Assembly (NCBI RefSeq): GCF_011752975.1 | Contig: NZ_VWWP01000009.1 | Location: 1-64,000 of the forward strand | From: Chryseobacterium sp. Tr-659 | Lineage (GTDB): Bacteria > Bacteroidota > Bacteroidia > Flavobacteriales > Weeksellaceae | DNA: 64,000 nucleotides | Reading direction: 5' to 3' | Shown here: piece after piece, positions 17,657 to 25,401 of the stretch | Layout of the letters: the number at the start of each line of letters is the position of its first letter | Numbering within the stretch: position 1 is the first letter of the stretch | Position numbers and translations under genes: made by a program | The notes under the pieces: generated by a model | The model's input: the letters and a program-made list of their open reading frames with translations, nothing else | The model's database searches: none | What the model was told of the DNA's origin: nothing

Positions 17657-18733
17657 TTATTTATAAGATATGGGTAAAATATTTTCTGTTTGCTGGTCGA
17701 GAGGAAGAAGGAACTGATTCAGTAATATCCTTCCGTTATTGATGTGAATCTCTATTTCCGGTTTCCTTTCTGCTTCATATTTTCTGAATGCTTCTGTAAG
17801 GTTTTCTTCTTCAACTAAATATTTAGTCAATGTGGACGAGTCTTTTAATGCTGAAGTAACGCCCTGGCTTGTAAAAGGGATCAGCGGATGAGCTGCATCC
17901 CCTATAAATACAATATTGTCCTTGTAAAATGGATTCAGATGTTCCAATTCATATACACACCACAAATGTACATTTTCATAATTTGATTTTTTAATTATAG
18001 ATGGAACTAGTGGATACCATTCTCTAAATATTTCAAGCATATATTTCTTCAAATTATCAGCAGGGCATTCATTAATCCGGTACTTCTGATTGTCAAACTG
18101 TGAATACCATAAGATGGTATCATGGGAAAGCTTGAGGATTCCGAAAGTGAGCCCGCCTGCTTCATGATGAAACTTCATAAAATCATTCTCAATAGAATCA
18201 GCAATACCTCTGTCTTTAATAATATTCACTACTTCATTTTCCCTTACCACATTCATTTTTTCTTCTTTGAAGAGATTTTTTCTAATACGGCTTCTGGAAC
18301 CATCTGAAATAATAGCAAGGTCAGCATCAATATAAGCTCCGTCAGATTGCTTTAACTTCCCTTTTTTTGCATTGCAAGGAGTTATGGTTTCTTCATACGT
18401 TATTTTTTCCGGAGAGATATTTTGCGCCAAAAGATGAATTAAAGAATGTCTTGAAATGGCAAAAACGTTATCGAGTTTCTTTTCTGCAAGTACTTTTCCG
18501 GTATGTGAATATTGTATGTATTTTTTCAGAAAACTGCCATGCTCAAAAAGGAGAGAGCGGTCTATGATTTGTGAAAGATATTCAATTCCTTCCTGTGGAA
18601 TCAGAAAGCCATGGCCTGCCAGATCATCTTTTTTTCTTCTTTCATAAATGTGATAGTCAATCTTGTGTTTTTCTAAGTAATTCGCCATGCTTAAGCCGGA
18701 AATACCGGCGCCCACGACAGCAATTTTGTTCAT
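17657..18733 (-). CDS. FAD-dependent aromatic-ring-type monooxygenase
   Basis: A 358-residue flavoprotein of the UbiH/PHBH-like FAD_binding_3 family. It has the N-terminal dinucleotide motif VVGAGISGLSMA (6-17), the DG motif in IISDGSRSRIR (142-151) and the C-terminal FAD motif FIGDAAHP (276-283) followed by SQGVTSALKDS. Such enzymes hydroxylate or epoxidise aromatic and related substrates with NAD(P)H and oxygen. It lies four bases upstream of the PatB-like gene, so the two are almost surely co-transcribed, and next to the separate tryptophanase gene. A link to aromatic amino acid or indole derivatives is possible but only contextual. Substrate unknown. Confidence 0.82.
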   Translation of the reverse strand: MNKIAVVGAGISGLSMANYLEKHKIDYHIYERRKKDDLAGHGFLIPQEGIEYLSQIIDRSLLFEHGSFLKKYIQYSHTGKVLAEKKLDNVFAISRHSLIHLLAQNISPEKITYEETITPCNAKKGKLKQSDGAYIDADLAIISDGSRSRIRKNLFKEEKMNVVRENEVVNIIKDRGIADSIENDFMKFHHEAGGLTFGILKLSHDTILWYSQFDNQKYRINECPADNLKKYMLEIFREWYPLVPSIIKKSNYENVHLWCVYELEHLNPFYKDNIVFIGDAAHPLIPFTSQGVTSALKDSSTLTKYLVEEENLTEAFRKYEAERKPEIEIHINNGRILLNQFLLPLDQQTENILPISYK

Positions 18734-18963
18734 TTTCGGAATAACGGATTTTCAGGTTGGTTTTTAAGTATTTTAATCTATATGATTAGATCGATACAAA
18801 ATTAAATTAAAAACATTCAATATTTAAAAAAAATAAATTAATTTGATTTCTATTTTTTATAAAATAAATTGAAAATCATAACTTATTCGGGTTCATAAGA
18901 ATAATTTTTTGAAGAATATTTATAGTGAAAATAAGTTTTCCTGAGAATTGCTTTTAAATAAAA

Positions 18964-18983
18964 AAACCGGAAAAGCTTCCGGT
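18964..18983 (-). terminator. Terminator of tnaA
   Basis: AACCGGAA and TTCCGGTT pair around AAGC; on the minus strand the hairpin is followed by a run of Ts. It lies just past the tryptophanase stop codon, so tnaA and the downstream FAD gene are separate units. Confidence 0.75.
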
Positions 18984-18990
18984 TTTATGG

Positions 18991-20367
18991 TTATGCTTTT
19001 TCAAGCTGAACAGTAAAGTGTCTTAAGATTTCCGGTTCCCAGGTAATCTTATAACCCTTTGCCACTTCCTCTCGTCTTTCATATACATTTTTGATGGCTG
19101 CAGCAATATAATCCATATGATTATTGGTATATGTTCTTCTAGGGATTGCCAAACGTACAAGTTCCAGTTTTGGATAACGGTTTTGTCTAGTCTCAGGATC
19201 TCTGTCTGCCAGTAATGTCCCGATTTCTACGGTTCTGATTCCTGCTTCCTTATAAATTTCAAGACCTAGTGTCTGCGCAGGATATTCTTCACGGGAAACA
19301 TTAGGAAGGAAATTTAATGAATCGATGAATACAGCGTGTCCTCCAATTGGTTTTTGTACAGGAATCCCGTATTCAATAAGCTTATTTCCGAGATATTCAA
19401 CCTGGGAAATTCTGCTTTCCAGGTAAGCGAACTCAGTAGCTTCATCAAGACCTACTGCAAGGGCTGCCATATCTCTTCCTGCCATTCCTCCATAGGTAAT
19501 GAATCCTTCATAGATAATGGTGAAATTGGATGCTTTTCTGAAAATCTCTTCGTTGTTTAGAGCGATAAATCCGCCAATGTTTACCAGTCCGTCTTTTTTG
19601 GAACTCATTGTCATTCCGTCTCCGTATGAGAAGATTTCTTTACAGATTTCCTTAATGCTTCTATTTTCCTGTCCCGTTTCTCTTTTTTTAATGAAATAGG
19701 CATTTTCTGCAAATCTTGCCGAATCAAAGAATACGGGAATCCCATACTGATCGGAAAGAGCTTTTACTGCTTTCATATTTTCCAGAGAAACAGGCTGTCC
19801 CCCTGAAGAGTTACAAGTGATCGTGATTAAACAGAAAGGGATGTTTTCTTTAGGGTGGCTTTTGTAAACCTCTTCCAGCTTTTCAAGGTTGATATTTCCT
19901 TTGAAAGGGTGAAGGTCATTAATGTCGAAAGCTTCATCTATTGTACAGTCGATAGCATGTGCTTTTCTGAATTCGATATGCCCTTTCGTAGTATCGAAAT
20001 GAGAGTTTCCGGGAACTACATCTCCCTCTTTTACCAGAACGGAGAAAAGAACATTTTCTGCAGCTCTTCCCTGGTGTGTAGGTAATAAATATTTGAATCC
20101 GGTAATTCTTTCAACCGTGTTTTGTAATTGTTCAAAAGAACGGGATCCGGCATAGCTTTCATCCCCTGTCATCAATGCTGCCCATTGTTTGTCAGACATT
20201 GCTCCGGTTCCGGAATCCGTAAGCAGATCGATGTATACCTGCGAAGATTTTAAATTAAAAAGGTTATAATTTGCTTCTTTAAGCCATTGTTCTCTTTCTT
20301 CTTGGGTGGATTGATAGATTTCTTCCACCATTTTAATGCGGAAAGGTTCCGCGTACGGTAATTTCAT
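18991..20367 (-). CDS. tnaA: Tryptophanase
   Basis: A 458-residue PLP lyase of the tryptophanase/tyrosine phenol-lyase family, splitting tryptophan into indole, pyruvate and ammonia. Recognised blocks are YIDLLTDSGTGAMSDKQWA (45-63), PTHQGRAAEN (96-104), DSARFAENAYFIK (215-227) and SSKKD with the PLP lysine at K258. Several positions favour tryptophanase over tyrosine phenol-lyase: D125 in HFDTTKGH (equivalent to E. coli D137; the lyase has Thr), DSARFAENAYF rather than DATRCVENAYF, and Ile in VEIG where tyrosine phenol-lyase has the substrate-binding Arg. It stands alone with its own terminator. No tnaC-like leader or TnaB permease was seen. Indole production is a known trait of many Chryseobacterium. 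Confidence 0.92.
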   Translation of the reverse strand: MKLPYAEPFRIKMVEEIYQSTQEEREQWLKEANYNLFNLKSSQVYIDLLTDSGTGAMSDKQWAALMTGDESYAGSRSFEQLQNTVERITGFKYLLPTHQGRAAENVLFSVLVKEGDVVPGNSHFDTTKGHIEFRKAHAIDCTIDEAFDINDLHPFKGNINLEKLEEVYKSHPKENIPFCLITITCNSSGGQPVSLENMKAVKALSDQYGIPVFFDSARFAENAYFIKKRETGQENRSIKEICKEIFSYGDGMTMSSKKDGLVNIGGFIALNNEEIFRKASNFTIIYEGFITYGGMAGRDMAALAVGLDEATEFAYLESRISQVEYLGNKLIEYGIPVQKPIGGHAVFIDSLNFLPNVSREEYPAQTLGLEIYKEAGIRTVEIGTLLADRDPETRQNRYPKLELVRLAIPRRTYTNNHMDYIAAAIKNVYERREEVAKGYKITWEPEILRHFTVQLEKA

Positions 20368-20457
20368 GAGTTAAAATATGTTTTAAATTGTTTTTAAAGA
20401 AAATCGTTTTGAAAATAATTTTCAAATTCATCAAAGTATAAGTAAGGGGGGAAGAAA

Positions 20458-21075
20458 TTATTCCGGAGCCTTAAATATATTTTCATCAGAATGGAATCCG
20501 GCAACACCGCCGCTTACTGCAAACTTCATGGCAGAAGCTGCTGTCATTCCCACTACAGGTTTGATGTTTTTTTCTTCAGTAACAATTACCCAGCCCGATA
20601 TTGCATAAGAATGGGGGAGGTATACCGCAACGTAGTTATGTTTGTCAACGTCTGACATTTCTTTCTGTGTCAAAAAACCAATTCTCCAGATTTCCGGATT
20701 CTCATTGGTTTTTACCCATACAGGATCGTTGAATTTTTTCTTATCGCCTACGAATGAAGACATAACGTCTTTTGTAGGTGTATAGATATGTTTTACCCCG
20801 GGAGTTTTTTCCAGCAGGCTATCCATGGTGTCGAAAAAGAATCTTCCGACTACAAATTTATTTCCTAAATATCCAAGAATGGCAGTAAATAGTATGATAG
20901 AAACAAAAACAAGCCCTGGAATCTGTTTGGCAAGCGATGGTATCAGATTGTCAATAGCACTTACAATATACCAGATAACGAAAATGGTAAGCCCGATGGG
21001 GCCAATAATGAGCAATCCCTGAAAAAAATTTTTCAGAAAAATATTGGCTATATTTTCAAAGCTTGGCTTCTTCAA
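20458..21075 (-). CDS. DUF502 family membrane protein
   Basis: A 205-residue protein with two N-terminal membrane helices (about 18-38 and 50-72), then a soluble domain with the DUF502 pattern: a TPGVKHIYTPTKDV block near 95-107, VKTNENPEIWRIGFLT, and VAVYLPHSYAISGW. The family is widespread and of unknown function; an envelope location is expected. The gap to the upstream miaE-like gene is 27 bases, so the two are likely co-transcribed. Confidence 0.85.
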   Translation of the reverse strand: MKKPSFENIANIFLKNFFQGLLIIGPIGLTIFVIWYIVSAIDNLIPSLAKQIPGLVFVSIILFTAILGYLGNKFVVGRFFFDTMDSLLEKTPGVKHIYTPTKDVMSSFVGDKKKFNDPVWVKTNENPEIWRIGFLTQKEMSDVDKHNYVAVYLPHSYAISGWVIVTEEKNIKPVVGMTAASAMKFAVSGGVAGFHSDENIFKAPE

Positions 21076-21102
21076 TGTGTACTCTTTACTTTTATATATA
21101 TT

Positions 21103-21681
21103 CTAACCGTGAATGGTTTCTTTATTTCCATATGATTTAATAATGCCGGCTTCATATTCCAGCCATTCTTCCCAGCGTTGATTTACTTTATCGGGGTCTC
21201 CCAGCTGTCTTGCGAATCCTATGAATGTGGTATAATGATTGGCTTCTGAAATCATCAGTTCTCGGTAGAAAACTTTAAGTTCCTCATCCTTGATGTTTTC
21301 AGTAAGTACTTTGAATCTTTCGCAGCTTCTTGCTTCAATCATAGCGGCAAACAGCATCTTGTCTACGATAAGATCTTCTCTGCTTCCCTGAATGATAAAT
21401 TTTGCCAGTTCATTCACATAATCATCTTTTCTTGCTCTTCCAAAAGCGTAACCTCTTTTTTTAATAATCTCATGAACCTGATTAAAATGATCAAGCTCTT
21501 CCTGAGCAATAGCAAGAAGTTCGGTTACAATTTCAGGATATTCCGGAAGCATAGTAATAAGGCCGATAGCATTGGTAGCTGCTTTTTGCTCGCACCAGGC
21601 ATGATCCGTTAAAATTTCTCCAATGTTTCCTTCTGCAATATTAGCCCACCTTGGGTCGGTAGGGAGTTTCAACTTAAACAT
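21103..21681 (-). CDS. miaE: tRNA-(ms2io6A)-hydroxylase-like protein (MiaE)
   Basis: A 192-residue ferritin-like di-iron protein, the usual length of MiaE. Putative iron ligands sit in four helices: E31, E62 with H65 (EELDHF), E116 (MIEARSCERF), and E145 with H149 (SEANHY). MiaE hydroxylates the isopentenyl group of ms2i6A37 in tRNAs that read U-initial codons. The methylthiolation enzyme MiaB is encoded at 52 kb in this window, so the substrate should exist in the cell. The gene leads a probable operon with the DUF502 gene. Confidence 0.88.
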   Translation of the reverse strand: MFKLKLPTDPRWANIAEGNIGEILTDHAWCEQKAATNAIGLITMLPEYPEIVTELLAIAQEELDHFNQVHEIIKKRGYAFGRARKDDYVNELAKFIIQGSREDLIVDKMLFAAMIEARSCERFKVLTENIKDEELKVFYRELMISEANHYTTFIGFARQLGDPDKVNQRWEEWLEYEAGIIKSYGNKETIHG

Positions 21682-21755
21682 GTTGTAAAATTTTTGTAAA
21701 TTTAAGCAAATTGAAGTAAGAAATGTGACTTTATTTCAATTTGGTCGTTAAAGTC

Positions 21756-22844
21756 CTAAGATGCGGTCTTTCTTCTTAGGAATTCCAAAATATTCCAACC
21801 CGCCGTATCTACTTTTTTCAATCCCGCAGAGATAATGAATGCTAAGATGATATTGATGACATAGATGATGATCATTAATAGCCACCAGGTCATATTTTCT
21901 TTTAACGGAACCACGAGAAAGTAAACCAATGACGAACTTAGACCTTGTGCAAAATAGAAGAAAATAGCGTTTTTCCCAATATAAGTGATGAAATTATCTT
22001 TCGTGATCTTTAATCTGTTGTAAAGAACAAATAAGGTTACCAATGAGAACAAAGCCCAGATAATATAAGGAATCTGTGGTGGGAATTTATTCTTGTTGAT
22101 CTTATAAAAAATTTCATTTCCATAAAACCAGAACATCCAGATCAGAGCACCGGCTACCAAAGCATATAAAAGAGGAATTATCTTAGTCGGAATTCTTTTT
22201 CCACGCATTCTGTTTCCTATCAGAAATACGGCTAAATAAAATGCGACATAACCCACTTGCCCTGTCGGATAATATTCCGGATAGATGTTGAATGCTAAAG
22301 TTAAAGCAATGCAAAGACCAATCAACCAGTTGACATGTCTTGGAAAAAATCTTAAAATCAGGACTCCGAAAACGGTGAGTATAAAATATACCTTCAGATA
22401 CCAGAAACTTCCCATGACCACCGGAAAAGTGTCTGCATTGGTATATTGATGCAGGTACCAGTTTCCGAGATTCTGCCATTGAGGATATTCTGAAATACTT
22501 GTAGTAGAGTATTTTGAACCGAATGTTGAATAAAAATTTTTCAGCCACTCCATAGAAAAGAAGCTCAATCCAAATACTTTAAAGAAGTAATCAAGGAAGA
22601 ACAGAAATGTTACAAAGATCATATAGGTGATCTGTAATTTTAATAAACGGTAAAATGTTTTTTCAATATTAGAACCGGAAGTGATCCCGCTGAGTGCATA
22701 AAAAAGAGCAACATCAAAAACGAGAGAAAAGACCCTGACTTCTGCCGGAATATAAAACTGTCCGGACCAGAAAGCCGTATGGATAAAGATAATGGAAAGT
22801 GTGGCCAGCCCTTTGGCGAAGTCAATATAGAGATCTCTGTTCAT
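21756..22844 (-). CDS. Membrane acyltransferase family 3 protein
   Basis: A 362-residue integral membrane protein with about ten hydrophobic segments, of the Acyl_transf_3 (OafA/NolL-like) family. The N-terminus RDLYIDFAKGLATLSIIFIH fits the family opening, with an arginine and the histidine that is thought to be catalytic (here H in the first helix, near residue 20). The start at 22844 is preferred over a TTG at 22865. Such proteins O-acylate polysaccharides, lipids or antibiotics using acyl-CoA. It is flanked by unrelated minus-strand genes and nothing identifies the acceptor. Confidence 0.8.
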   Translation of the reverse strand: MNRDLYIDFAKGLATLSIIFIHTAFWSGQFYIPAEVRVFSLVFDVALFYALSGITSGSNIEKTFYRLLKLQITYMIFVTFLFFLDYFFKVFGLSFFSMEWLKNFYSTFGSKYSTTSISEYPQWQNLGNWYLHQYTNADTFPVVMGSFWYLKVYFILTVFGVLILRFFPRHVNWLIGLCIALTLAFNIYPEYYPTGQVGYVAFYLAVFLIGNRMRGKRIPTKIIPLLYALVAGALIWMFWFYGNEIFYKINKNKFPPQIPYIIWALFSLVTLFVLYNRLKITKDNFITYIGKNAIFFYFAQGLSSSLVYFLVVPLKENMTWWLLMIIIYVINIILAFIISAGLKKVDTAGWNILEFLRRKTAS

Positions 22845-22965
22845 TATTGTAGGATATGGTGTCAAAAGTAAATAAACTTCTGTGATTTTTCAAGCCAAAT
22901 AAAAAGAGATGGAACACATAGTGTCCACCTCCTTATTTAAATATGCTAAAAATGAATGTTTGCGT

Positions 22966-23853
22966 TTATTTAAGATTTTTAAATTCTTCTGCAGAAATTT
23001 CTCCAGACTGAATTTTTCTCAGCTCATCAATATATTGACTCATATAAGCATCAATTTCAGGACTTACCGTGTTCTTAGCCATTTTATAAGTTCCGTTCAG
23101 AACTCCTTGATAATAATAGAAGAAATTGTAATCAAAATTGGATGCGTTAAGATCGTACTGACCTAAAAGGAACCCTAAACGAACTGCAGATCTTCTCTGT
23201 GCAGGCGTTCCGTGGTGGCCGGGGCTTGTGGTTTGATAATCTCCGATACTTTGTGCAAATTCGTAAGCTGCTGCAATTTCAGAGAAATTGGTTTTGTTAT
23301 AACCGTTGGGTCTTCTCAGATAGTATCCTGCAAAACCGTCGGCTTCAAGCTCATTTGGTCTTGCTGTATTTTCGTTTACTGAAGGCAGTCCAAAAATATA
23401 CTGCAGCTGATGTCCATATTCATGAGCAAGAATCATCGCGTTTACAATATCTCCTCCTTTTGCTTTTGCATCATAATAGATGGCGTATCCATAATAGATT
23501 TTTCCTGTGGAGTAGGAAATTGCATTGTAGGTTGAGTTAAAATTGGAGGGGTCATTTACAAATCTAAGCGTAGGGTTGCTTCTTCCCCACATGCTTGCAA
23601 TTTTTGTCATCTGGGAATTCATGAAATTGGTGTCTGTGGTGTTTTGAAGCCCGGTCATTAAAACAGAACTTGAACTCCAGTTGTTATCTACATAGTAGCA
23701 GACTTTTTCAAGATCACCGGGTTGATCAATTTTTGCACTCAGCGTTTCTTGTTGAGGTTGAACAGTTTCGTTCATTGGATCATCATTACATGCTGTTAAT
23801 GAAGTTACAGCGATGGCGCCTGCTAATAAGCAGAGGTTAAAGTTTCTTTTCAT
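22966..23853 (-). CDS. Neutral zinc metalloprotease-like lipoprotein
   Basis: A 295-residue exported protein. The signal peptide ends in a lipobox LTAC (C22) followed by DD, a combination that fits a membrane lipoprotein. The catalytic motif is H144-E145-Y-G-H148 within AHEYGHQLQ, and a downstream ELEADGFAGYY segment (168-178) supplies the third ligand in the pattern of YpfJ-like neutral zinc metallopeptidases. Later TPAQRR is also typical of that group. The last about 60 residues are family-specific. Substrate unknown. It is monocistronic by context and transcribed away from rplU. Confidence 0.8.
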   Translation of the reverse strand: MKRNFNLCLLAGAIAVTSLTACNDDPMNETVQPQQETLSAKIDQPGDLEKVCYYVDNNWSSSSVLMTGLQNTTDTNFMNSQMTKIASMWGRSNPTLRFVNDPSNFNSTYNAISYSTGKIYYGYAIYYDAKAKGGDIVNAMILAHEYGHQLQYIFGLPSVNENTARPNELEADGFAGYYLRRPNGYNKTNFSEIAAAYEFAQSIGDYQTTSPGHHGTPAQRRSAVRLGFLLGQYDLNASNFDYNFFYYYQGVLNGTYKMAKNTVSPEIDAYMSQYIDELRKIQSGEISAEEFKNLK

Positions 23854-23974
23854 ATGTTAAATTCAATTTGGTAAAACGAAGGTAATAAATTATCTCTTAA
23901 GTGTGAGTACTTTATTTAAAAAAATTATTCAAAACATAGTGAATAGGATTTATTGTAAAAAAACATTGCTTTGA

Positions 23975-24008
23975 TTGTAAGCTAATTAGAAATTAATTTG
24001 TATATTTG
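23975..24008 (+). promoter_or_regulatory. Promoter of rplU-rpmA
   Basis: TTG at 23975-23977 and TATATTTG at 24001-24008, 23 bases apart, match the Bacteroidota sigma-ABfr consensus. The rplU ATG follows at 24039, leaving a leader of about 25 bases. Confidence 0.6.
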
Positions 24009-24038
24009 CACCTCGAAATAACTAAAAATTTATAAACA

Positions 24039-24614
24039 ATGTTTGCAATTGTAGAAATAGCAGGGCTTCAATACAAAGTTGAGCAAGACCAGAAGTTGTT
24101 TGTAAACCGTTTAAAAGGAGATAAAGGAGGAAAAGTTTCTTTCGATAAAGTTCTTCTTACTGTAAACGGTGCAATCACTGTAGGCGCCCCAGCTGTAAAC
24201 GGAATCACTGTGGAAGCAGAGATCCTTGACCACGTTAAAGCTGATAAAGTAATCGTTTTCAAAAAGAAAAGAAGAAAAGGTTACAAAGTGAAAAACGGTC
24301 ACAGACAATCTTTAACTCAAATCGTAATCACTGGTATTACAGGTTTTGAAGGAGGTGCTAAAAAAGCAGCTAAAAAAGAAACTGTGAAAGGTGAAGTTCT
24401 TTCTGACAACGCAACTGTTAACTTTAGTGAAGATCACGAGCTGAACTATCACTTAAAGAAAAACAACTTGTCACAGTCTAAAGAGAACAGAGAAACTTTA
24501 ATTACTTTAGGTAAAGCAGTTAAAGTTGAATTAGAAAAGAATATTCTTACACATGAAGAAGTAGATGCTGCTATCATTAAGAATATCGATCAATTTAAAG
24601 CACTTAATAAATAA
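24039..24614 (+). CDS. rplU: Ribosomal protein bL21, C-terminally extended
   Basis: A 191-residue protein, about twice the usual bL21 length. Residues 1-103 are a normal bL21 (MFAIVEIAGLQYKVEQDQ at the start, then a KRRKGYKVKNGHRQ block) that binds 23S rRNA. After an Ala/Lys-rich hinge (KKAAKKE, near 108) comes an acidic and then helical extension of about 80 residues with a predicted helix pair ending FKALNK. Extended bL21 forms are found in Flavobacteriia; their role is not settled. It is followed 12 bases later by rpmA, the universal rplU-rpmA pair. Confidence 0.95.
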   Translation: MFAIVEIAGLQYKVEQDQKLFVNRLKGDKGGKVSFDKVLLTVNGAITVGAPAVNGITVEAEILDHVKADKVIVFKKKRRKGYKVKNGHRQSLTQIVITGITGFEGGAKKAAKKETVKGEVLSDNATVNFSEDHELNYHLKKNNLSQSKENRETLITLGKAVKVELEKNILTHEEVDAAIIKNIDQFKALNK

Positions 24615-24626
24615 TCCACTAATAAA

Positions 24627-24884
24627 ATGGCACACAAGAAAGGAGTCGGTAGTTCCAAGAACGGTAGAGAGTCTCACTCTAAAAGATTAGGTGTGAAGAT
24701 TTTCGGAGGACAAGAAGCTATTGCCGGAAACATTATTGTTAGACAAAGAGGTACTCAACACCACCCAGGTGATAACGTGGGAATCGGTAAAGATCACACT
24801 TTGTTTGCACTAGTAGACGGTAAAGTAGTTTTCAGAAAGAAAGCAAACAACAGATCTTTCGTATCTGTAGAACCAAACGCATAA
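24627..24884 (+). CDS. rpmA: Ribosomal protein bL27
   Basis: An 85-residue basic protein starting [14 protein letters not shown], with the conserved [17 protein letters not shown] and [16 protein letters not shown] segments. bL27 lies at the peptidyl-transferase centre. There is no N-terminal cleavage extension of the Firmicutes kind. It is the second gene of the rplU operon, which ends in a strong terminator. Confidence 0.98.
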   Translation: MAHKKGVGSSKNGRESHSKRLGVKIFGGQEAIAGNIIVRQRGTQHHPGDNVGIGKDHTLFALVDGKVVFRKKANNRSFVSVEPNA

Positions 24885-24910
24885 TTAAATTAAGCGTTTT
24901 ATAAAATGTA

Positions 24911-24937
24911 AAGCTCCAGCATCGCTGGAGCTTTTTT
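24911..24937 (+). terminator. Terminator of rplU-rpmA
   Basis: AAGCTCCAGC and GCTGGAGCTT pair around ATC, followed by a T run. Confidence 0.85.
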
Positions 24938-25032
24938 GTTTTTAATTAACGATAAATGATTTTCAGGTATTCAATTGTTTGTGAAATATATTTATATTTG
25001 TTAACTGTCAAATTATAAGTCAGTTGCGGAAG

Positions 25033-25053
25033 CCGAAAAGCATTATGAGTAGG
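25033..25053 (+). promoter_or_regulatory. Conserved 5' element before peptide gene 25076
   Basis: CCGAAAAGC followed by ATTATGAGTAGG, matching 702-722 and at the same distance (43 bases from element start to ATG). A promoter-like TTG...TATATTTG lies upstream around 24970-25000, which places the element in the 5' untranslated region. Confidence 0.5.
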
Positions 25054-25075
25054 CGGAAAATTAAACAAAATATCT

Positions 25076-25243
25076 ATGAAAAATCTAAGAAAATTAAACA
25101 AGAAGAGGTTGAAAAAAATTGAAGGAGGAGTAGCTGCCAATTGTCCTTCAATGTTTCAGTCATGCGAAGAATGGTGCAACTGGTCTCCGTGGCAGAAATC
25201 ACATTGTATGCTTTCACAGGCGTGCACCGATTGCTTTGAATAG
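25076..25243 (+). CDS. Small Cys-rich peptide with double-glycine leader
   Basis: A 55-residue ORF. The first 18 residues (start MKNLRKL, end KKIEGG) are a canonical double-glycine-type leader, aligned without gaps to the peptide at 356-517. The 37-residue core contains six cysteines, three tryptophan/phenylalanine-rich spots and few charges. It is preceded by the shared 5' element and followed by a hairpin terminator, so it is a single-gene unit between the ribosomal operon and a T9SS protein gene. As with its relatives, no exporter or maturation enzyme is adjacent. Function unknown; export with removal of the leader is inferred. Confidence 0.65.
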   Translation: MKNLRKLNKKRLKKIEGGVAANCPSMFQSCEEWCNWSPWQKSHCMLSQACTDCFE

Positions 25244-25272
25244 TATTTCTGTTATGCATAAAATTAAAGAAG

Positions 25273-25300
25273 GCCGCGGTTTCATCAAAACTGCGGCTTT
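25273..25300 (+). terminator. Terminator of peptide gene 25076
   Basis: GCCGCGGTTT and AAACTGCGGC pair with one G-T wobble around a short loop, followed by TTTG. Confidence 0.6.
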
Positions 25301-25401
25301 GATTTTGAAAGCTATGTTAAATTTTAATTGAATTTTAATTTTTCAAAGACCAGGCAGTTCCAAAGTATTATAATTTTGTACCCCATTTTAAATAACTTGA
25401 C

